Assembly (NCBI GenBank): GCA_027491075.1
Contig: JAIXWX010000022.1
Location: 62,001-126,000, forward strand
DNA length: 64,000 nt
Origin: Flavobacteriales bacterium
GTDB taxonomy: Bacteria > Bacteroidota > Bacteroidia > Flavobacteriales_D > Sanyastnellaceae
Direction: 5' to 3'
The notes beneath the pieces are model-generated. The model was not told the DNA's origin and did no database searches. It was given only the letters and a program-made list of their open reading frames with translations. The stretch's first letter is position 1. The number at the start of each line of letters is the position of its first letter. The position numbers and the translations under genes are program-made. Of the stretch, positions 17,363 to 26,618 are shown in pieces.

Positions 17363-18223
17363 CTAGGCTGTATGGAATTTGAACTTTAAATGATAATTTA
17401 CCAAACCATCTATTGGTTTGCGAATAATTTGTCCAAGGCGAATGCCTGTTTCTTTAGCGGCTTCTTGCAAACAATCTTCAAAATAATGTCCGATGCTACC
17501 TACGAAATGTACAGGGACATCTTTCCAATTACTAAAGCACTTTACATGAATATTAATGAAATGAATCATCCCTTTAGTGACCCATTGCTTTACATGCGGA
17601 TGATGTCTATGCTCTCCAATGAACTTCATGAATCCGGCTAAGTAAACGTTTGCGTTAGGTTCACGATAGACTCTTGAAATGATTTCATCTTTGGAAGGTG
17701 CGTGATACGTTTCAAATGCCTCTCTCAAATCCGCAGGAAGTTTTTTGTAAAAATACTCTTGTAATAGAATTTTGCCGAAATAGCTTCCGCTTGCCTCATC
17801 TCCCAATATGTATGCTAATGAAGGAACTTCTTCGTACACTTCTTTCCCATCAAAGAAGCACGAGTTACTACCTGTTCCAAGAATGCAAGCAATACAAGGT
17901 TCTCCGTCATAGGTACTCATTGCAGAACCAACAAGATCGTGATCCACCAAGATATCTGCGTTAATGAACACCCGTTTCAAACCTGCATTCATGATATCAC
18001 ACATTTCCTTGGTGCTACTTCCAGCTCCATAGAAGAAAATCTGCTTAACATCACTAGCAATGTTATTCAACTCAACATTGGATCGAAGTGCATTTTCGAT
18101 GACATCCTCACTATGGAAATAAGGATTCAGACCCATGGTTTGGTAATTTCCTAGACGTGTTCCTTTTTCGTCTATCAGGGCCCAATCGCATTTAGTGGAA
18201 CCGCTGTCAGCAATTAAAATCAT
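17363..18223 (-). CDS. BadF/BadG/BcrA/BcrD-family kinase, probable N-acetylglucosamine kinase-like
   Basis: 286 residues of an ASKHA-fold ATPase. Phosphate-binding loop 1 is ADSGSTKCDWALID, and ILGTGSNSCF is phosphate loop 2, with YILGDEASGSYFG after it; these fit the group that includes mammalian GlcNAc kinase and bacterial sugar kinases often called N-acetylglucosamine kinase. The exact sugar cannot be read from the sequence. It lies 21 bases after gapA and one base before pgmB, within an operon that channels sugar phosphate into glycolysis. The 286-residue length matches the Bacteroidota members. Confidence 0.78.
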   Translation of the reverse strand: MILIADSGSTKCDWALIDEKGTRLGNYQTMGLNPYFHSEDVIENALRSNVELNNIASDVKQIFFYGAGSSTKEMCDIMNAGLKRVFINADILVDHDLVGSAMSTYDGEPCIACILGTGSNSCFFDGKEVYEEVPSLAYILGDEASGSYFGKILLQEYFYKKLPADLREAFETYHAPSKDEIISRVYREPNANVYLAGFMKFIGEHRHHPHVKQWVTKGMIHFINIHVKCFSNWKDVPVHFVGSIGHYFEDCLQEAAKETGIRLGQIIRKPIDGLVNYHLKFKFHTA

Positions 18224-18244
18224 TATAAAACTATTTAGCAGTGA

Positions 18245-20235
<1,991 letters not shown>

Positions 20236-20282
20236 GTTGTTTCAATATTCTTTTTAGTGGTCTTTTCTCAGACGGAGCGAAC

Positions 20283-20303
20283 TTAGTGTATATTTTACAC
20301 TTA
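20283..20303. promoter_or_regulatory. Candidate operator 1 in the pfkA leader
   Basis: TTAGTGTA, five bases, TACACTTA: an inverted repeat whose inner arms AGTGTA/TACACT (20285-20301) are perfect. It lies just downstream of the pfkA -7 element and matches operator 2 exactly 95 bp away. I infer binding by the adjacent NrtR-type protein. Confidence 0.6.
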
Positions 20304-20317
20304 CCCAACTAAAAGTC

Positions 20318-20325
20318 CAAAAATA
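20318..20325 (-). promoter_or_regulatory. -7 promoter element of the pfkA operon
   Basis: The minus strand reads TATTTTTG, a perfect TAnnTTTG match, 82 bases before the pfkA start. Operator 1 would lie inside the first transcribed bases. Confidence 0.6.
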
Positions 20326-20373
20326 TTGTGAATTTGGTCAAATTGAGTATTTATAAACCAAGTCTTATTCTCT

Positions 20374-20381
20374 TATCTTTG
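20374..20381 (+). promoter_or_regulatory. -7 promoter element of the NUDIX regulator gene
   Basis: TATCTTTG, a perfect TAnnTTTG match, 26 bases before ATG 20408. Operator 2 overlaps it, which fits autorepression. It rules out the GTG at 20381 as a start codon. Confidence 0.7.
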
Positions 20382-20398
20382 TGTTCGAAATACACTTA
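20377..20398. promoter_or_regulatory. Candidate operator 2 at the NUDIX regulator promoter
   Basis: CTTTGTGTT, then CGAAA, then TACACTTA. It shares the spacing and the right arm of operator 1, and the left arm GTGT pairs with ACAC. It covers the end of the -7 element and the expected transcription start. Confidence 0.6.
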
Positions 20399-20407
20399 GC
20401 CTTGACC

Positions 20408-21124
20408 ATGAATCATTCCTCTTCAAGCCCATCGACACCTATGGATGTGTCTGTAGACTGTGTCGTCTTCGGGTTTGATGACCAAAAACTAAAAATTCTT
20501 CTCATTGAGCAGCGTCAGCCTGCCGATGGCTCGACCATCAAATTGCAAAAAGCGCTTCCTGGAGATCTTGTAAAGGACAATGAAAGTCTTGACGAAGCGG
20601 CAAGACGCGTTCTTTTGGAATTAACATCTTTGGAAGGTATTTACCTGAAACAATTCCAAGCATTTGGTGACCCCAATCGTGTGCGTGGGCTAAAAGATCA
20701 GGAGTGGCTGAGAAGCTTCCGCAATAACCCCGAGCGCCGTGTTATGACGGTTGGGTATTATTCCCTCGTGAAAATGGAGGATTTTAATCCAAAGGCGGCA
20801 TCTTTTGCTGGAAAAGCACAATGGATAGATGTTTACAAAGTACCATTGCTTGCGTTTGACCACAACGAAATCATCGATGATGCATTAAAAATGCTTCGTC
20901 ATGAATTGGTTGCTGACAATATAGGTTTCGAGCTTCTGCCAGACAAGTTTACCCTTTCTCAGTTGCAACGCCTACACGAAATTATTCTTGATAAAAAACT
21001 AGATAAGCGTAACTTTAGAAAGAACATTTTGAAAAATGAGCGTGTAACAGCCTTGAACGAAAAGCAAAAAGGCGTGCTTCACAAGCCCGCCCAATTGTTT
21101 ACTTTCAATAAAGTGGAGGAATAA
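20408..21124 (+). CDS. NUDIX-domain protein with C-terminal winged helix, NrtR-type transcriptional regulator
   Basis: 238 residues from ATG 20408. The N-terminal half is a NUDIX fold (DVSVDCVVFGFDDQKLKILLIEQ through AQWIDVYKVPLLAFDH), but the NUDIX box region (LPGDLVKDNESLDEAARRVLLELT) lacks the REUXEE glutamates needed for hydrolysis. The C-terminal part (LLPDKFTLSQLQRLHEIILDKKLDKRNFRKNIL) is the winged helix of the NrtR family, as in the Bacteroides arabinose regulator AraR. So it should bind a sugar or nucleotide ligand and DNA rather than hydrolyse. It is divergent from pfkA, and two matching palindromes lie between them. Control of the glycolytic operon is inferred. Confidence 0.85.
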   Translation: MNHSSSSPSTPMDVSVDCVVFGFDDQKLKILLIEQRQPADGSTIKLQKALPGDLVKDNESLDEAARRVLLELTSLEGIYLKQFQAFGDPNRVRGLKDQEWLRSFRNNPERRVMTVGYYSLVKMEDFNPKAASFAGKAQWIDVYKVPLLAFDHNEIIDDALKMLRHELVADNIGFELLPDKFTLSQLQRLHEIILDKKLDKRNFRKNILKNERVTALNEKQKGVLHKPAQLFTFNKVEE

Positions 21125-22195
21125 TCAAGACACTCGATTATTCCATCCATGTATGTCTTTTTCTAATCCACGTTTCAATCCATCCAAATAATTGGAAACT
21201 TTAGGTGCAAACTCCCATTGATCGTAAGGTCTGAGTGAATAGTCCTTTCCCTCGAAATGGATTACTCTGATGGGGGCAATGGTAGCAGCTGTTCCTGCTC
21301 CGAACGCTTCGCTCAACTCGTTGTTTTCAAGCAGTTGTAGTACTTCTTTAACGGATACCTTTCTCTCTTCGACATTGTAGCCCCAATCCTTTGCGATGGC
21401 AAGCACACTATCTCTGGTCACTCCATCCAATATACTATCGCTTACTAATGGTGTAAATATCGTGTTGCCAGAACGAAAGATAACGTTCATTGTTCCACTT
21501 TCCTCGAAGTACTCATGGCTTTGTCCGTCCGTCCAAAGGATTTGATTGTATCCTTGCTCTTGCGCCAGTTTCGTCGGCCACAGGCTTGCAGCGTAGTTTC
21601 CCGCAGCTTTCGCATGCCCTGTTCCTCCCTTTGCTGCGCGCGTAAAGTTCTTCTCAATTTTAACCTTGATCTCTCCTGTATAATATTTTCCAACAGGACA
21701 CGTGAAGACTACAAATAAATAACTTTCAGAAGGCTTAACACCTACGTATTCATCTGTTGCAAACATGTGCGGGCGGATGTATAGAGACTCTCCTTCCCCC
21801 ATCGGAATCCATTCTTTGTCAAGATCTACCAACTGTTTCACACATTCAACAAAAAGCTCTTCAGGCATTTCTGGCATGCAAAGTCTTCTTGCACTGCTGT
21901 TCAGTCGCGCAGCATTCTTCTCCGGACGGAAAATGAATACCTCGTTACTTTCATTTTTATATGCTTTTAACCCTTCGAATAGAGCTTGACCATAATGCAA
22001 AGCACTTATTGCAGGGCTCATGGAAATAGGACCGTATGGAACAATGCGGGGTTTATGCCAACTCCCATTGTTGAATTCCATGATACACATGTGATCCGAA
22101 AAAATTTTCCCAAAACCTAAGTTTTCCCAATCCACTTGGTTTACTCGGGTTTGTTCTGTTTTTTGGGTCTCAATCGGTTGCAGGGTTGCTATCAT
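21125..22195 (-). CDS. ilvE: Branched-chain amino acid aminotransferase
   Basis: 356 residues, fold type IV PLP enzyme of the longer (BCAT-like) subgroup. The PLP lysine is Lys196 in GHAKAAGNYAAS; other signatures are LHYGQALFEGLKAY, IRPHMFATDE, and ILDGVTRDSVL near the C-terminal phosphate-binding site, plus AFGAGTAATIAPI. It moves the amino group between glutamate and the keto acids of Leu, Ile and Val. It is monocistronic, abutting the stop of the convergent NUDIX gene. A near-consensus -7 element lies exactly four bases before its ATG, suggesting a leaderless mRNA. Confidence 0.94.
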   Translation of the reverse strand: MIATLQPIETQKTEQTRVNQVDWENLGFGKIFSDHMCIMEFNNGSWHKPRIVPYGPISMSPAISALHYGQALFEGLKAYKNESNEVFIFRPEKNAARLNSSARRLCMPEMPEELFVECVKQLVDLDKEWIPMGEGESLYIRPHMFATDEYVGVKPSESYLFVVFTCPVGKYYTGEIKVKIEKNFTRAAKGGTGHAKAAGNYAASLWPTKLAQEQGYNQILWTDGQSHEYFEESGTMNVIFRSGNTIFTPLVSDSILDGVTRDSVLAIAKDWGYNVEERKVSVKEVLQLLENNELSEAFGAGTAATIAPIRVIHFEGKDYSLRPYDQWEFAPKVSNYLDGLKRGLEKDIHGWNNRVS

Positions 22196-22199
22196 TAAG

Positions 22200-22207
22200 C
22201 AAAAATT
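22200..22207 (-). promoter_or_regulatory. Likely -7 element of ilvE (leaderless arrangement)
   Basis: The minus strand reads AATTTTTG, one mismatch from TAnnTTTG, then exactly four bases (CTTA) and ATG. It has the same geometry as surE and ribBA. Confidence 0.45.
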
Positions 22208-22328
22208 ATTTGATTGAATCTCCTTATAGCATATGAAAGCTCATTTTGTTTCAATGCTTCAGGCAAATGTAGGATTTAGAGATACTTCTAAAGAATTAAA
22301 TGTCCTAATTTTCTAAAAATACAATCCG

Positions 22329-23009
22329 TTAAGTAGAAAGAGGACTGAATAAGAATTTATTAGGACTAACCAACTGCGCTTTCACGGCGTACATGACGAT
22401 AGCAGCTGTATTATTCACGCCAAGTTTCTGCATGATATTCTTTCTGTGTGTGTTCACTGTATGCGGGGACAAAAACAATTTTTCAGCGATTTCATTATTG
22501 GTATAGCCCTCTGCAATCATGGTGATGATCTCTATCTCTCGCTCACTAATTACCACTGGCTCACAATTCAACTCCTGAATATCTAGATCATTTACATCGA
22601 TAGATTCCTGACGTATGGTTTCTAGAATTTGGCCGCAAAAGAATCGCCCACCTGATGCTGTCTCGCGAATGCTTTCCACGATTTCATGCACATCACAATC
22701 TTTTTTTATGTAAGAGGTGACTCCCGCGCGCAATGCATTTACTATGGTAATTCCTGACTGCTCTCCAGTGATCGCGACTATTTTAACCTGCGGATTCTTT
22801 CTTAAAATTTTAGAAACCACATCAATAGAAAATCCTTTAGAAGCAAAATCTACGAGCGTAACATCTGTTTGAAAAGAATCCATCATCTGAAGGAGTTGGA
22901 CCTCTGAACTCGCTTCTCCTAAAACCTCTAAGTCGTCAAATTGCCTAAGAATGCTGTGAAGCCCTGTTCTTATCAGCATATTACTATCGGCGATTATGAC
23001 TCTTTTCAT
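22329..23009 (-). CDS. NarL/FixJ-type response regulator (receiver plus LuxR HTH)
   Basis: 226 residues. The receiver domain (1-120) starts VIIADSNMLIRTGL, with the phospho-acceptor Asp in DVTLVDFAS, the Thr in AITGE and Lys in YIKKD. The LuxR-type DNA-binding domain (about 150-210) has ISEREIEIITMIAEGYTNNEIAEKLFLSPHTVNTHRKNIMQKLG, a standard helix-turn-helix. No histidine kinase gene is close, so it is an orphan; in Bacteroidota such regulators often answer to unlinked kinases. A GATATTTG element sits exactly four bases before the ATG. Confidence 0.92.
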   Translation of the reverse strand: MKRVIIADSNMLIRTGLHSILRQFDDLEVLGEASSEVQLLQMMDSFQTDVTLVDFASKGFSIDVVSKILRKNPQVKIVAITGEQSGITIVNALRAGVTSYIKKDCDVHEIVESIRETASGGRFFCGQILETIRQESIDVNDLDIQELNCEPVVISEREIEIITMIAEGYTNNEIAEKLFLSPHTVNTHRKNIMQKLGVNNTAAIVMYAVKAQLVSPNKFLFSPLST

Positions 23010-23013
23010 TGCA

Positions 23014-23021
23014 CAAATATC
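23014..23021 (-). promoter_or_regulatory. Likely -7 element of the response regulator gene (leaderless arrangement)
   Basis: The minus strand reads GATATTTG, one mismatch from TAnnTTTG, then four bases (TGCA) and ATG. Confidence 0.45.
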
Positions 23022-23099
23022 TTATGTAAAACGTGTCTAAATAACATTTTCACGAGGACTATTTGTTCACGGAATTGTCATTTTTTAAACAAAAAAACA

Positions 23100-24893
23100 C
23101 TACATCCTCTCTACTGTATTAATTCCCAGAAGCTTAAATGAGTTTCTCACCACAAGTCCCACTTTCTGTGTCAATTGAACACGAAATGTTCTTAAATCCT
23201 TGTTTTCTTCTCTTAGAATTGGGAAGTCATGGTAAAACGAGTTGAATTCCTTCACTAATTCGTAAGTATAATTAGCAATGAGGCTTGGGTTATAGGTATT
23301 ACCTGATTCCTTAAGAACAAGAGGAAAATCATGCAGTTTGGCAAGTAGGTTTAGCTCCACTTCATTGATTGGTCCATTGTAATCTACACGTCGAGAAATG
23401 GGGCCAAAGTTCTCTTCGAATTTTCTGAGTATGGCTCTCGTTCTAACATAGGTATACAAAATAAAAGGCCCTGTATTTCCTGCAAAGTCTATACTCTCCT
23501 TAGGGTTGAAAAGCATATTTTTGATTGGGTCCACTTTAAGCAAGAAATACTTCAAAGCCGCCATACCAATGTAGTGGTACACTCCTTCTTTTTCGTTTTC
23601 TGTGAGCCCTTCCAGTTTGCCTTGCTCCATTGCTACTTCTCTTGAAACATTCTGCATTTCAAGCATCAAATCATCTGCGTCGACCACAGTCCCCTCTCTA
23701 CTTTTCATTTTCCCTTCGGGCAATTCTACCATGCCATAGGAAAGATGGTAGCACTTGTCCGCTTGGTCGAAGCCTAGTTTTTTGAGAATCTTGAAAAGCA
23801 CCTTAAAATGGTATTCTTGTTCGTTGCCCACCGTATAGATTTGATACGATGTCTCCGGAAAATCGCGAAATCGGAGAAGAGCGGTGCCAATGTCTTGAGT
23901 AATATACATGGCGGTACCATCCTTTCTTAGTAGTGCTTTTTGATCTAGCCCTTCATTTGTAAGATCCACCCAAATAGAACCGTCTTCTTTTCTAAAAAAA
24001 ACTCCTTTATCAGCCCCATGGATGACTTCTTCTTTACCGAGCAGATAAGTATCACTTTCAAAATAGACTTTATCGAAAGAAACTTCCATTTTTTCAAACG
24101 AAGCATTAAAACCTTCGTATACCCATGAGTTCATTTTCTCCCATAGCGAATATACCTCTGGATCTTTTGCCTCCCATTTAATAAGCAACTCTTGTGCTTC
24201 AAGAATGACTGGAGCCATTTTAGCGGCTTCTTCAGAAGTTCTTCCAGCATCAATCAATTGTTTCTGCTGCTCTTTATAAAGCTTATCAAATTCAACATAG
24301 TACTTACCAACGAGCTTATCTCCTTTCAACCCAGAGGATTCTGGAGTTTCGCCATTTCCCATTTTCATCCAAGCCAACATAGACTTGCAAATGTGAATTC
24401 CACGATCATTTATGATCTGAACATTGACAACCGAATGACCATTCGCCTCGAGAATCTTGCTGACGGAATATCCGAGAAAAATATTTCGCAAGTGCCCCAG
24501 ATGCAAGGGTTTGTTGGTATTGGGAGATGCAAATTCAACCATTACCAAAGGTTTTATGCCCTTTTTCTCAAAGCCAAATTCCTCATCTTGCATGGCCTTA
24601 TCAAAAAAGTCCAACCAATAAGATTCAGCAATCTCAAGATTTAGAAATCCTTTTACCACGTTAAATCCTTTCACTTGATTTAAATGCTCTAATAAGAAAC
24701 TTCCAATGGCTTCACCTGTTTGATCTGGGGAAAGTTTAGAAATTTTCGCCAATGGAAAAACCACAACAGTGAAGTTTCCTTTGAATTCTTTTCTGGTTTT
24801 TTGAAGTTGAATAAGGCTAGGATCAGGAAGCACCCCATATAACGATTGCACCGCCTCTGTCACCCCATTAGCCAAAACAGAAAGAATATTCAT
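23100..24893 (-). CDS. argS: Arginyl-tRNA synthetase
   Basis: 597 residues, a class Ia synthetase. The N-terminal Add1 domain precedes the HIGH-type motif in NKPLHLGHLRN; the KMSKS-equivalent region is KMKSREGTVVDADD, and the C-terminal DALR anticodon-binding domain ends LGINTVERM. The length matches Bacteroidota ArgS. It charges tRNA-Arg in the cytoplasm. It is divergent from ribBA, and the promoter elements of the two genes are only six bases apart. Confidence 0.97.
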   Translation of the reverse strand: MNILSVLANGVTEAVQSLYGVLPDPSLIQLQKTRKEFKGNFTVVVFPLAKISKLSPDQTGEAIGSFLLEHLNQVKGFNVVKGFLNLEIAESYWLDFFDKAMQDEEFGFEKKGIKPLVMVEFASPNTNKPLHLGHLRNIFLGYSVSKILEANGHSVVNVQIINDRGIHICKSMLAWMKMGNGETPESSGLKGDKLVGKYYVEFDKLYKEQQKQLIDAGRTSEEAAKMAPVILEAQELLIKWEAKDPEVYSLWEKMNSWVYEGFNASFEKMEVSFDKVYFESDTYLLGKEEVIHGADKGVFFRKEDGSIWVDLTNEGLDQKALLRKDGTAMYITQDIGTALLRFRDFPETSYQIYTVGNEQEYHFKVLFKILKKLGFDQADKCYHLSYGMVELPEGKMKSREGTVVDADDLMLEMQNVSREVAMEQGKLEGLTENEKEGVYHYIGMAALKYFLLKVDPIKNMLFNPKESIDFAGNTGPFILYTYVRTRAILRKFEENFGPISRRVDYNGPINEVELNLLAKLHDFPLVLKESGNTYNPSLIANYTYELVKEFNSFYHDFPILREENKDLRTFRVQLTQKVGLVVRNSFKLLGINTVERM

Positions 24894-24912
24894 AGTTTAT
24901 GAACGGATATAA

Positions 24913-24943
24913 TTTGAAGTGCAAACTTAACCCAATACCTTTG
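24913..24943 (+). promoter_or_regulatory. Promoter of ribBA with -33 and -7 elements
   Basis: TTTG (24913-24916), a 19-base spacer, then TACCTTTG (24936-24943), the full Bacteroidota consensus with ideal spacing. Four bases follow, then ATG 24948, so the mRNA should be leaderless. This leaves no room for an FMN riboswitch. Confidence 0.8.
24922..24929 (-). promoter_or_regulatory. -7 promoter element of argS
   Basis: The minus strand reads TAAGTTTG, a perfect match, 28 bases before the argS start. It sits inside the spacer of the ribBA promoter, so the two promoters should compete for polymerase. Confidence 0.65.
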
Positions 24944-24947
24944 CATT

Positions 24948-26081
24948 ATGACAACAATAGCAGTGAAAGAAAAGCTTGATACCATTCAAGAGGCCATAGA
25001 CGATATTCGCAACGGGAAGGTCGTGATTGTAGTGGATGATGAAGACCGTGAGAACGAGGGTGATTTTATTACCGCTGCCAGAAATGTTACCCCTGAAGTG
25101 ATCAATTTCATGAGCAAATTCGGCCGTGGTTTGATCTGCGCGGCTCTCACCGAGGAGAGATGCGAAAAATTAGAATTGGATTTAATGGTAAGTAGAAATA
25201 CAGATCCAAATAAAACCGCATTTACTATATCCGTGGACTTGTTGGGGCATGGTTGCACGACTGGAATCAGCGCTCACGATCGTTCTAAGACTGTTCAAGC
25301 ATTAATTCATCCTGACACTCAACCTTCTGATTTGGGAAGGCCAGGCCATATTTTCCCTCTCATTGCAAAATCTGGAGGTGTTCTTCGACGTACAGGGCAT
25401 ACCGAAGCGACCGTTGACTTGTCTCGACTTGCAGGATTTGAGTCTGCGGGTGTTCTGGTGGAAATTATGAATGACGACGGATCGATGGCGCGTCTGCCTC
25501 AATTACTGGAGATTGCTACCAAACTCGATCTAAAGATTATTTCCATAAAAGACTTAATAGCTTATCGACTGCAGACAGAAACCTTAATCGAAAAGGTTGA
25601 TTCTATGTCCTTTCGCACTCGATATGGATCTTTTGAAATGCATGTATTTCGCCAGATAATCGAAAACAAAGAGCACATAGCGTTAGTCAAAGGCAACTGG
25701 TCGCCAATGGAGAGTATACCTGTGCGTGTGCACAGCTGCAACTTTATCGGAGATGTTTTTGGTTCTTTAGAATTTGGAAAGGAGGATTTGCTTCACAGAG
25801 CCATGCAGTTCATTGAGAATGAGGGAAAAGGTGTTGTTGTGTATATGAATCACCTTCAACGAAACCACAACCTTACCGATGAACTAAGAGCACTTCGCAA
25901 CTTACAAACGAATCAAGAAGCATCAGGGAGCGCAACTATGGATTCAAGAGATTATGGGATTGGAGCGCAGATATTGCGTCACTTAGGGGTACAAAAAATG
26001 AAGCTACTCACCAATAATCCTACAAAAAGGACAGGTTTGATTGGTTACGGATTAGAGATTACTGGAAGTCAAGAGATTTAA
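24948..26081 (+). CDS. ribB: 3,4-dihydroxy-2-butanone-4-phosphate synthase fused to a degenerate GTP cyclohydrolase II domain
   Basis: 377 residues. The N-terminal RibB domain (1-205) is intact: DDEDRENEGDF (30-40), STxTDPNKTAF-like substrate loop, HIFPLIAKSGGVLRRTGHTEA. It makes the four-carbon unit of riboflavin from ribulose-5-phosphate. The C-terminal domain has the GTP cyclohydrolase II layout (VRVHSCNFIGDVFGS, LLTNNPTKRTGLIGYGL), but the three zinc cysteines and the EGRGIGL-type catalytic loop are gone (GSLEFGKED and YMNHLQRNHNL instead). So the second activity is almost surely lost and a separate ribA is expected elsewhere. Confidence 0.9.
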   Translation: MTTIAVKEKLDTIQEAIDDIRNGKVVIVVDDEDRENEGDFITAARNVTPEVINFMSKFGRGLICAALTEERCEKLELDLMVSRNTDPNKTAFTISVDLLGHGCTTGISAHDRSKTVQALIHPDTQPSDLGRPGHIFPLIAKSGGVLRRTGHTEATVDLSRLAGFESAGVLVEIMNDDGSMARLPQLLEIATKLDLKIISIKDLIAYRLQTETLIEKVDSMSFRTRYGSFEMHVFRQIIENKEHIALVKGNWSPMESIPVRVHSCNFIGDVFGSLEFGKEDLLHRAMQFIENEGKGVVVYMNHLQRNHNLTDELRALRNLQTNQEASGSATMDSRDYGIGAQILRHLGVQKMKLLTNNPTKRTGLIGYGLEITGSQEI

Positions 26082-26118
26082 GATGCTTTTCTGACCAAGC
26101 TCAAGTTGTATCAACAAA

Positions 26119-26142
26119 AAAAGTCCCTGGAAAGGGACTTTT
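26119..26142. terminator. Bidirectional terminator between ribBA and rpmE2
   Basis: AAAAGTCCCT (26119-26128), GGAA loop, AGGGACTTTT (26133-26142). It is a perfect 10-bp stem between convergent genes, with A runs on one side and T on the other. Confidence 0.85.
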
Positions 26143-26163
26143 CAGTATTAAAAAGAATCAATA

Positions 26164-26421
26164 TTATTTCTTAGAGAACTTGGCGTAACGCGTCTTAAAC
26201 TTGTCGATACGACCAGCAGTGTCAACGAGCGTTACTTTTCCTGTATAGAATGGATGAGAGGTGTGTGAAATTTCCATCTTAACCAGTGGATATTCGTTAC
26301 CGTCTTCCCAAGTGATAGAATCCTTGGTTTCAGCGGTTGACTTTCCGAGGAATGCATATTCGTTAGACATGTCCTTGAAAACGACCAATCTATATTTTTC
26401 TGGGTGAATTCCTTTTTTCAT
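26164..26421 (-). CDS. rpmE2: 50S ribosomal protein bL31, type B
   Basis: 85 residues. MKKGIHPE at the start, SxTHPFYTGK-like block and a basic [12 protein letters not shown] tail define bL31. It lacks the CxxC zinc motif, so it is the type B (C-minus) form, which in other bacteria serves as the zinc-independent ribosomal version; in Bacteroidota it is commonly the main copy. It has its own promoter with well-spaced elements and ends in a shared terminator. Confidence 0.95.
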   Translation of the reverse strand: MKKGIHPEKYRLVVFKDMSNEYAFLGKSTAETKDSITWEDGNEYPLVKMEISHTSHPFYTGKVTLVDTAGRIDKFKTRYAKFSKK

Positions 26422-26447
26422 CTTCTAAAAATTTTCTGAACGGGCGG

Positions 26448-26477
26448 CAAATATACAATGAATTTCCTAATTTCCAA
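26448..26477 (-). promoter_or_regulatory. Promoter of rpmE2
   Basis: The minus strand reads TATATTTG at 26448-26455, 26 bases before the start codon, with a TTG 19 bases further upstream (26475-26477), as expected for a -33 element. Confidence 0.7.
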
Positions 26478-26499
26478 CAAATAGTCTACTTTTTTACAA

Positions 26500-26530
26500 G
26501 AAAAATCCCTGGTCGTTCCAGGGATTTTTC
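26500..26530. terminator. Terminator downstream of the SPOR-like gene
   Basis: A perfect 13-bp stem (26500-26512 with 26518-26530) with a 5-base loop. On the minus strand it should end transcription of the 26619-28103 gene before rpmE2. The rest of the 197-bp gap holds only the rpmE2 promoter. Confidence 0.8.
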
Positions 26531-26618
26531 AGACTAAATTACCTAAACAAATTCTATATTAATTAACCAAAATTACTACATGAATACCGTTGTATTCTAC
26601 CGTAGTAGTATTCTAATC

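Noticed and set aside
20381-20407. GTG at 20381 as the start of the NUDIX regulator
   Set aside because: It overlaps the last base of the -7 element, and the residues it adds are not part of the NUDIX fold.
24894-24947. FMN riboswitch before ribBA
   Set aside because: Only 54 bases separate argS and ribBA, and the promoter sits four bases before the start codon, leaving no leader.
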